Shown here: in pieces, positions 1 through 5,115 of the stretch
Layout: every line of letters starts with the position of its first letter
How positions within the stretch are numbered: the stretch's first letter is position 1
Assembly: GCA_903906325.1 (NCBI GenBank)
Contig: CAIVJV010000039.1
Location: 1 to 5,115, forward strand
DNA: 5,115 bases
From: an uncultured Gemmatimonadota bacterium
GTDB lineage: Bacteria > Gemmatimonadota > Gemmatimonadetes > Gemmatimonadales > Gemmatimonadaceae
Direction of reading: 5' to 3'
The notes under the pieces: generated by a model
What the model was told of the DNA's origin: nothing
Database searches by the model: none
Seen by the model: the letters and a program-made list of their open reading frames with translations, nothing else
Made by a program: the position numbers and the translations under genes

Positions 1-118
1 CATCTCGGCGACGGAGATCCGCGCGCGGGTACGGGCCGGCCTCCCGATCCGAGGGTTCGTGACCGAGCCCGTGGCCGCGTACATCGCGGCCCACGGGTTG
101 TATCGCCCCACTTCCTAA
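1..118 (+). CDS. nadD: Nicotinate-nucleotide adenylyltransferase (NadD), C-terminal end only
   Basis: Only the last 38 codons are in the window. The frame begins at base 2 and stops at TAA 116-118. NadD transfers AMP from ATP to nicotinate mononucleotide, giving deamido-NAD, a cytoplasmic step of NAD synthesis. The visible tail starts with ISATEIRARVRAGLPIRGFV, a good match to the conserved ISxTxIR segment near the NadD C-terminus. It continues with VAAYIAAHGLY, matching the usual ending in which a helix (VxxYIxxHGLY) closes the protein. These residues belong to the nucleotidyltransferase fold; the HxGH active site lies upstream of the window. The stop codon is 10 nt before the secA ATG, so the two genes are probably co-transcribed. 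The short tail limits certainty, but both motifs occur in the right order and at the right distance from the stop. Confidence 0.85.
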   Translation, partial: ISATEIRARVRAGLPIRGFVTEPVAAYIAAHGLYRPTS

Positions 119-128
119 GTGAGACCGG

Positions 129-3100
129 ATGTTCAAGACCTTGCTGGCGAAAGTGATCGGGACGCGGCACCAGCGTGAGCAGCGCCGGGTGCAGCCGATC
201 GTGGATGAGATCAACGAGATCGGGACCCGTCTCCGCACGCTCTCCGATGATGACCTCCGGGCGCAGACCGCCACCTTCCGCGCGACGATCGCCGAGGCGA
301 CCGATGCCCTGAAGGGACGGATCGAGGTGCTCAAGGCGGAGAAGCATGCCGCCGCCGATGCCGCGGCGCGGGAGGCGATCGACCTCCAGCTCGCGGGCCC
401 CGATGGCCAGGGCGGACTGGAGCGCGAATATCGCGAGGCGATCGGTTCGGTCCTCGATGAGATCCTCCCCGAGGCCTTCGCCACGGTGCGGGAGGCCGCG
501 CGTCGCCTCGTCGGCACCACGGCCGTGGTCACCGGGCGCGACCTGACGTGGGACATGGTGCACTACGACGTCCAGATGGTCGGGGGCATCCAGCTGCACC
601 TCGGACGCATCGCGGAGATGGCGACGGGAGAGGGGAAGACCCTCGTCGCGACCCTCCCGCTCTACCTCAACGCGCTGCCCGGCCGCGGGGCGCATCTCGT
701 CACGGTCAATTCGTACCTGGCGCGGCGCGACTCCCAGTGGATGGGGCATCTGTTCCGGTGGCTCGGCCTCACCGTGGGGTGTCTCGACGATACCGAGCCC
801 GGGACCCCGGAGCGCCGGGCCGCCTACGCCTGCGATATCACCTACGGTACGAACAACGAGTTCGGGTTCGACTACCTGCGCGACAACATGGTGGTCTCGC
901 TCGACCAGCGCGTGCAGCGCCCGCACATCTTCGCGATCGTCGACGAGGTCGATTCGGTCCTGATCGACGAGGCACGGACCCCGCTCATCATCTCGGGCCC
1001 GGTGGGGAATGAGGGGGATCGCGCCTACGCCGAGCAGAATCATGCGATCACGCGACTCGTGCGTCGGCAGACGGAGATGGTGAATGATCTCGTGGCCAAG
1101 GGGGAGCGCGCCCTGGCTGATGCCGAGGCCGCGGGGGGGAAGGGGGCGTCGCTCAAGAAGGATGCGGGACTCCTCCTCTATCAGGCCCGCCTCGGTGGCC
1201 CGAAGAACAAGCGGCTCCTGAAGGCGATGCAGGAGACCGGGGTGAAGCAGTTGATCCAGGAGGCGGAGCTCGCCCATCTGGCCGACCGGAAGCTCCCGCC
1301 GGCCAAGCAGGAGTACCGCCACATCGAGGATGATCTCCTCTTCGTCCTCGATGAGAAGGGGCACTCGGTGCATCTCACCGATCGAGGCGTCGACTTCCTC
1401 TCGCCGGATCATCACGACGAGTTCGTGCTCCCGGATATCTCGAGTGCGATCGGCCGGCTCGAGAAGGACACCGCGTTGGACGCCGGGGCCCGACTCGAGG
1501 CGCGGCGTCGGATCGAGACGGAGTATGCGCTCAAGTCGGAGAAGCTCAACATCGTCCATCAGCTCCTCCGGGCGCATGCGCTCTACGAGAAGGACGTGAA
1601 CTATGTGGTCCAGGATGGGCAGGTGCTCATCGTCGACGAGTTCACGGGGCGTACGATGCCGGGCCGCCGCTGGAGCGAGGGGCTCCATCAGGCGGTGGAG
1701 GCGAAGGAAGGGGTGCAGGTGAAGGGGGAGACGCAGACCCTCGCGACCATCACCATCCAGAACTATTTCCGGCTCTACGAGAAGCTCGCCGGTATGACGG
1801 GGACGGCGGAGACCGAGGAGACGGAGTTCTTCCAGATCTATGGGCTCGAGGTGGCGGTCATCCCGACCAACCGGCCGATCGTCCGCGAGGACCGGAACGA
1901 CCTCGTCTACAAGACCCGCCGCGAGAAGTACAACGGGATCGTCGAGGAGACGCGTCGCCTGCATGGGCTGGGCTTCCCGGTCCTCGTCGGGACCACGAGC
2001 GTCGAGGCGTCGGAGACCCTCTCGCGCCTCTTCCAGCGCGCGGGGCTCCCGCACAACGTGCTCAACGCCAAGTACCATCAGCGCGAGGCGGAGATCGTCG
2101 CGCTCGCCGGTCAGCCCGGGGCGATCACCATCGCGACCAACATGGCCGGCCGCGGGACCGACATCAAACTCGGTGCCGGCGTCCGTGACGCGAAGCCCTC
2201 CACGGTGAAGGACCCCGATGGGAAGGACCAGGCGGTCACCGAGCCCGGCGGGCTCCACATCATCGGGTCCGAGCGCCACGAGTCCCGTCGCATCGATCGG
2301 CAGCTCCGCGGGCGCGCGGGCCGCCAAGGGGATCCGGGGAGCTCGCAGTTCTTCCTCTCCCTCGAGGATGACCTGATGCGCCTCTTCGGATCGGACCGCA
2401 TCGCCCGCCTGATGGACTCCCTCGGGGCCCAAGAGGGCGAGGTGCTCACGCATCCCCTGATCACGCGGTCGATCGAACAGGCGCAGAAGCGGGTGGAGCT
2501 GCAGAACTTCCAGTCGCGCAAGCGCCTCCTCGACTACGACGACGTGATGAACCAGCAGCGCGAGGTGATCTACTCGCTCCGCTCGTTCGCGCTCGAGGCG
2601 GGCGAGGAGCTGCGCGGCGAGGCCGAGCGGATGGTCGGCGCAGCGGTCGCCCGGCGCGTGGAGATGGAGTTGGCCGATGCGGAATCGCCCGAGGCCTGGG
2701 ACCTCGCGCTCGTGCGGCAGGAATTGCTCATGCAGTACCTCCTCCAGGTCCCCGCCTTCGAGGCGGAGGCCGATCGCCCCGCGACGGTCACGGCGGCGCA
2801 GGGCGCGGCGACGGAGGCCGCCACCGCGGCCTTCCACGCGAAGATCGCGTCCCTCGGCGAATACGCCGCGCGGCTCCTCTCGCTCGTGATGCTCAACGTC
2901 CTCGACGAGAAGTGGAAGGATCACCTCTACGACCTCGATCAGTTGCGTGCCGCGATCGGCTATCGGTCGTGGGGGCAGAAGGACCCGCTCGTGGAGTACA
3001 AGCAGGAGGCCTTCGCGATGTTCGAGGACCTCATGCGGGACATCCAGCACACCTTCGCGGAGCGTTTTCTGAAGGTGCAGCTGGTCTTCGAGCAGACCCC

Positions 3101-3341
3101 GAATGCGCCGCCCCCGCCGCCGGTGAGCGCGGCCCCGCGGCCCTTCGATCCCTTCGGGGTCGCCGCGCCGCCGCCGGAGGCGATCGAGCCCCCTGCGCCG
3201 CGCGTCGTCGGCGCCGGCCGCGGGGTGCAAAGCCTCGATGGGGCCGGTGCGGGGGCCGCCGGGGAGTTCGCCGGGGTCGGCCGCAACGATCCCTGTCCCT
3301 GCGGGAGCGGGAAGAAGTTCAAGAAATGCCACGGCGCCTAG
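129..3341 (+). CDS. secA: Protein translocase subunit SecA (preprotein-pushing ATPase), FCB-type long form
   Basis: SecA is the cytoplasmic/peripheral membrane ATPase that drives unfolded preproteins through SecYEG. The start MFKTLLAKVIGTRHQR aligns with the normal SecA N-terminus, so ATG 129 is the likely start; the RBS is weak (AGTGAG). NBD1 carries Walker A MATGEGKT (164-171, K170) and Walker B VDEVDS (271-276). The preprotein cross-linking domain follows (about 291-510, ending in FTGRTMPGRRWSEGLHQAVE). NBD2 has GTTSVEASETL, ATNMAGRGTDIKLG (669-682) and the arginine-rich RQLRGRAGRQGDPGSSQFF. The C-terminal domains include LLDYDDVMNQQR (about 800-811) and the LNVLDEKWKDHLYDLDQLR stretch (about 922-940). 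A proline-rich linker leads to a CxCx8CH zinc motif (C1056, C1058, C1067, H1068), which in other bacteria contacts SecB or ribosomes. At 1070 aa it exceeds E. coli SecA (901 aa). The excess lies mainly in inserts near 51-111, 130-142 and 295-400, resembling those of Bacteroidota SecA. The VNDYLA motif reads VNSYLA (S195). No frameshift is seen. Confidence 0.98.
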   Translation: MFKTLLAKVIGTRHQREQRRVQPIVDEINEIGTRLRTLSDDDLRAQTATFRATIAEATDALKGRIEVLKAEKHAAADAAAREAIDLQLAGPDGQGGLEREYREAIGSVLDEILPEAFATVREAARRLVGTTAVVTGRDLTWDMVHYDVQMVGGIQLHLGRIAEMATGEGKTLVATLPLYLNALPGRGAHLVTVNSYLARRDSQWMGHLFRWLGLTVGCLDDTEPGTPERRAAYACDITYGTNNEFGFDYLRDNMVVSLDQRVQRPHIFAIVDEVDSVLIDEARTPLIISGPVGNEGDRAYAEQNHAITRLVRRQTEMVNDLVAKGERALADAEAAGGKGASLKKDAGLLLYQARLGGPKNKRLLKAMQETGVKQLIQEAELAHLADRKLPPAKQEYRHIEDDLLFVLDEKGHSVHLTDRGVDFLSPDHHDEFVLPDISSAIGRLEKDTALDAGARLEARRRIETEYALKSEKLNIVHQLLRAHALYEKDVNYVVQDGQVLIVDEFTGRTMPGRRWSEGLHQAVEAKEGVQVKGETQTLATITIQNYFRLYEKLAGMTGTAETEETEFFQIYGLEVAVIPTNRPIVREDRNDLVYKTRREKYNGIVEETRRLHGLGFPVLVGTTSVEASETLSRLFQRAGLPHNVLNAKYHQREAEIVALAGQPGAITIATNMAGRGTDIKLGAGVRDAKPSTVKDPDGKDQAVTEPGGLHIIGSERHESRRIDRQLRGRAGRQGDPGSSQFFLSLEDDLMRLFGSDRIARLMDSLGAQEGEVLTHPLITRSIEQAQKRVELQNFQSRKRLLDYDDVMNQQREVIYSLRSFALEAGEELRGEAERMVGAAVARRVEMELADAESPEAWDLALVRQELLMQYLLQVPAFEAEADRPATVTAAQGAATEAATAAFHAKIASLGEYAARLLSLVMLNVLDEKWKDHLYDLDQLRAAIGYRSWGQKDPLVEYKQEAFAMFEDLMRDIQHTFAERFLKVQLVFEQTPNAPPPPPVSAAPRPFDPFGVAAPPPEAIEPPAPRVVGAGRGVQSLDGAGAGAAGEFAGVGRNDPCPCGSGKKFKKCHGA

Positions 3342-3373
3342 CCGGCGCGGCGGTCCAGGCACCCATAGGCTGA

Positions 3374-3415
3374 CGTGAGGGGGCGCGGGCGCGTGAGCGC
3401 TCGCGCCCCCACGCG
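3374..3415 (+). terminator. Strong GC hairpin with GTGA tetraloop downstream of secA
   Basis: The core is 3379-3410. GGGGGCGCG (3379-3387) pairs with CGCGCCCCC (3402-3410). G3388 and T3401 form a wobble pair. GCGC (3389-3392) pairs with GCGC (3397-3400), and the loop is GTGA (3393-3396), a GNRA-type tetraloop in RNA. Beyond an A-A mismatch (3378/3411), four more pairs form between 3374-3377 and 3412-3415. It begins 32 nt after the secA stop. There is no T-run after it, so it is not a classic intrinsic terminator. A U-less terminator, an mRNA 3'-end stabiliser, or a structured leader for radC are all possible. The structure is seen directly; its role is inferred. Confidence 0.6.
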
Positions 3416-3463
3416 CATCGGATCGGTGACGCGTCCCGCGAGCGGCGGACCGAGACTGGTGCC

Positions 3464-4144
3464 ATGCCCTCCGTCCTCGACCTTCCGCCGGCTGATCGCC
3501 CCCGCGAGCGCCTCCGCGCCCTCGGCGCCCAGTCCCTCACCACGAGCGAGTTGCTCGGGCTCCTCTTGGGCTCCGCCCCGAGTGGGACCAACACCACCGA
3601 GGTCGCCACCGCCCTGCTCGCCCGCGCCGGGGGGTCTCTCCGCCGTCTCGGGCAGATGCCGGTGGCGGCGCTCGCCGAGCTGCCCGGCCTCGGTGAGACC
3701 CGCGCCCTCGCGGTCCAGGCCGCGCTGGAGGTCGGGCGACGGTTGGCGGGCGAGGGGGTGGCGGAGGGTGAACCCATGCGCGGCCCGCGCGATGTCTGGC
3801 GCTACTTCGCCCCCCGGCTCGAAGGGCTCGCGGTGGAGGAGTTCCACATCGCCATCCTCGACAGCCAACATCGGCTGGAGCGGGATGTGCTGATCAGCCG
3901 AGGGATCCTGAACGGGTCCCTCGTCCATCCGCGCGAGGTCTTCCGGGAGGCGATCGCCGAGCGGGCGGCCGCCCTCGTCCTCATCCATAACCACCCCTCG
4001 GGGGATCCCACCCCGAGTCCCGATGATCGGGAGGTCACGGCGCAACTGGTGGCCGCGGGCCGGCTCCTCGACATCCCGGTCCAGGACCACATCGTCATCG
4101 GGCGGGGGCGCTACCTCTCCTTCGCGGAGGCGGGGCTGCTCTAG
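3464..4144 (+). CDS. radC: RadC family JAMM/MPN-domain protein
   Basis: This is a complete 226-aa RadC-family protein, the usual length. The N-terminus (DLPPADRPRERLRALGAQSL) is the typical RadC opening and supports ATG 3464. The frame has a stop at 3371-3373 and no ATG, GTG or TTG between it and this codon. A helix-hairpin-helix-like segment lies at about 69-93 (LAELPGLGETRALAVQAALE). The MPN/JAB domain follows, with FHIAILDSQHRL (127-138), VHPREVFREAI (154-164) and the JAMM metal signature HNHPSGDPTPSPDD (175-188). H175, H177 and D188 are the expected zinc ligands and E125/E126 the likely upstream acid. JAMM folds usually act as metallopeptidases. The DNA-repair role that named the family is not well supported, and its substrate is unknown. 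No clear Shine-Dalgarno is visible (at most a GAG 9 nt upstream). It lies between two hairpins, 122 nt after secA and 59 nt before rel, and so may be transcribed on its own. Identification is firm; the function is open. Confidence 0.95.
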   Translation: MPSVLDLPPADRPRERLRALGAQSLTTSELLGLLLGSAPSGTNTTEVATALLARAGGSLRRLGQMPVAALAELPGLGETRALAVQAALEVGRRLAGEGVAEGEPMRGPRDVWRYFAPRLEGLAVEEFHIAILDSQHRLERDVLISRGILNGSLVHPREVFREAIAERAAALVLIHNHPSGDPTPSPDDREVTAQLVAAGRLLDIPVQDHIVIGRGRYLSFAEAGLL

Positions 4145-4150
4145 GGCAGG

Positions 4151-4181
4151 GGGAACCGGTGCCACGCTTGCACCTTTTCCC
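4151..4181 (+). terminator. Possible weak intrinsic terminator after radC
   Basis: GGTGC (4158-4162) pairs with GCACC (4170-4174) around a 7-nt loop, followed at once by TTTT (4175-4178). An outer arm GGGAA (4151-4155) can pair with TTCCC (4177-4181) across a CC/TT internal loop, forming an imperfect longer hairpin. It begins 6 nt after the radC stop, a normal place for a terminator. The inner stem is only 5 bp and the T-run only 4, so strength is uncertain. It overlaps the candidate -35 of the rel promoter. Confidence 0.4.
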
Positions 4182-4198
4182 GCGGGCGGCGATATAAC
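4168..4198 (+). promoter_or_regulatory. Candidate promoter for rel, probably giving a leaderless mRNA
   Basis: TATAAC (4193-4198) matches the -10 consensus TATAAT at 5 of 6 positions and stands out in very GC-rich DNA. A poor -35 (TTGCAC, 4168-4173, 3 of 6) sits 19 bp upstream. The -10 ends 5 nt before the rel ATG (4204), so transcription would be expected to begin at or next to the A of the start codon. There is no convincing Shine-Dalgarno, which fits leaderless translation. The box is seen directly; promoter activity is inferred. Confidence 0.5.
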
Positions 4199-4203
4199 GA
4201 GAT

Positions 4204-5115
4204 ATGACCGCCGCGCCCCCGCTGATCGACATCATCCCGGGTTGGGAGCTCCAGGACCCGGAGGTCGCCGGTCGGCTCGACGCCGACCTGCTGGGACGGG
4301 CCTATCGGTTCAGCGAGAAGGCGCATGTGGGCCAGACGCGCCTCAATGGCGATCCCTACGTCTCGCACTGCGTGGAGGTCGCACGCATCCTCGCCGAGCT
4401 CCACCTCGACTCGGTCACCGTCGCGAGCGGGCTGATCCATGATGTCGTCGAGGATACCGGGCGCACCGTCGAGGATGTGGAGCGGGAGTTCGGCCGCGAG
4501 ATCGCGCAGATCGTCGATGGGTTGACGAAGATCGGGCATCTCCCGATGGCATCGCGCGAGGAGCGCCAGGTGGAGAGCTATCGCAAGCTCCTCCTCTCGG
4601 TCGCGAAGGACGCGCGGGTCATCCTCGTGAAGCTCGCCGACCGCCTGCATAACATGCGGACCCTCGAGTGGATGCCGGAGGAGAAGCGGCGGCGCATCGC
4701 CCTCGAGACGCGCGACCTGTACGCACCGATGGCCCACCGGTTCGGGCTCGCCGCGATGAAGGCCGAGCTCGAGGACCTCGCCTTCAAGTGGCTCGAACCC
4801 GACGAGTATAAGACGCTCGCCCGCCTGATCGCCGAGAAGCGGGCGGCGCGCGATGCGCGGATCGCCGAGATGATCCAACCGCTGGAGACGACGCTCCGCG
4901 AGAGCGGGGTGCGCGTGCAGGAGGTCAACGGACGGCCGAAGCACCTCTGGTCCATCCACAAGAAGATGGCGAAGCGCGATGTCCCGTATGACGAGATCTA
5001 CGATCTCTATGCCATCCGCGTCCTCGTCGATACGGTGCCGGAGTGCTATCACGCCCTCGGCGTCGTCCACGGCGCGTGGACCCCGCTCCAGGAGCGCATC
5101 AAGGATTACATCGCC
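4204..5115 (+). CDS. rel: Bifunctional (p)ppGpp synthetase/hydrolase of the RelA/SpoT (RSH) family, N-terminal part
   Basis: The first 304 codons are present and the gene runs off the window; long RSH proteins are usually about 700-750 aa. RSH enzymes make (p)ppGpp from ATP and GDP/GTP and degrade it, setting the stringent response. The hydrolase HD domain (about 25-200) keeps the metal ligands and catalytic residues: H55 (PYVSH), the HDVVED block with H79, D80, E83 and D84, and D146 in KLADRLHNMRTL. The synthetase domain follows, with NGRPKHLWSIHKKM (242-255), YDLYAIRVLVD (266-276) and CYHALGVVHGAW. It carries RIKD (298-301), which fits the RxKD signature of bifunctional Rel/SpoT enzymes; monofunctional RelA has ExDD. 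With an intact HD site this predicts both activities. The rest of the synthetase domain and any TGS and ACT domains lie outside the window. ATG 4204 is the first possible start after an in-frame TAA at 4195-4197. A -10 box ends 5 nt upstream, suggesting its own, leaderless, transcript. Confidence 0.95.
   Translation, partial: MTAAPPLIDIIPGWELQDPEVAGRLDADLLGRAYRFSEKAHVGQTRLNGDPYVSHCVEVARILAELHLDSVTVASGLIHDVVEDTGRTVEDVEREFGREIAQIVDGLTKIGHLPMASREERQVESYRKLLLSVAKDARVILVKLADRLHNMRTLEWMPEEKRRRIALETRDLYAPMAHRFGLAAMKAELEDLAFKWLEPDEYKTLARLIAEKRAARDARIAEMIQPLETTLRESGVRVQEVNGRPKHLWSIHKKMAKRDVPYDEIYDLYAIRVLVDTVPECYHALGVVHGAWTPLQERIKDYIA

Noticed and set aside
3366..3371. TAGGCT as a possible -10 for radC
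   Set aside because: Matches only the loose TAnnnT pattern and has no -35 at a suitable distance; not enough to call a promoter.
3428..3435. 8-bp palindrome GACGCGTC upstream of radC as a possible operator
   Set aside because: Too short, with no second copy nearby and no recognisable promoter next to it.
3350..3720. 11-bp direct repeat GCGGTCCAGGC at 3350-3360 and 3710-3720
   Set aside because: One copy lies inside radC coding sequence; a short match like this is plausible by chance at this GC content, and no third copy or target-site structure was seen.
3375..3893. Plus-strand frame overlapping the hairpin and the 5' half of radC
   Set aside because: Arg/Ser/Pro-rich product typical of a shifted frame in GC-rich DNA; radC in the other frame has full family motifs.
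3338..4165. Minus-strand open frame (275 codons) opposite radC and the secA-radC gap
   Set aside because: Low-complexity, Arg/Gly/Pro-rich product with no family signal; a shadow of radC.
4366..4371. Cys after the metal-binding His in Rel (SHC instead of the usual HP)
   Set aside because: The His ligand and all other HD-domain residues are kept, so loss of hydrolase activity is not supported by this change alone.
4141..5070. Long minus-strand open frame (309 codons) opposite rel
   Set aside because: It mirrors the rel reading frame, whose protein matches the RSH family throughout. The reverse product has no recognisable motif, and long antisense frames are expected in GC-rich DNA.

Overview
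This is a GC-rich stretch of bacterial chromosome with four housekeeping genes, all on the + strand: the 3' end of nadD (NAD synthesis), a complete secA (preprotein translocase ATPase), a complete radC (JAMM/MPN-domain protein), and the 5' part of a bifunctional rel/spoT-type RSH gene ((p)ppGpp metabolism), which runs off the window.

The best clue to the organism is SecA. It is long (1070 aa) and has the extra N-terminal segments, the TWDMVHYDVQ sequence and the enlarged preprotein cross-linking domain that I know from Bacteroidota and other FCB-group SecA proteins. The DNA is far more GC-rich than typical Bacteroidota. Together these suggest Gemmatimonadota or a related high-GC FCB lineage. 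This is inference from remembered family features, not from a search.

Layout: nadD ends at 118 and secA starts 10 nt later at 129, an operon-like spacing. A 122-nt gap after secA (3342-3463) is dominated by a near-perfect GC hairpin with a GTGA tetraloop, which could be a terminator or an mRNA-stabilising element. radC occupies 3464-4144. A 59-nt gap follows (4145-4203). It holds a small imperfect hairpin with a T4 run and then a good -10 box (TATAAC) only 5 nt before the rel start codon, an arrangement typical of leaderless transcription.

The genes share no pathway. Their proximity looks like a conserved housekeeping neighbourhood, not a dedicated system. There is no stretch of 300 bases without a gene. 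I saw no tRNA, rRNA, CRISPR array, insertion sequence or phage remnant, and nothing that amounts to an undescribed biological system. The points most worth checking are the probable leaderless start of rel, the two intergenic hairpins, and the lineage-specific insertions and motif change in SecA.
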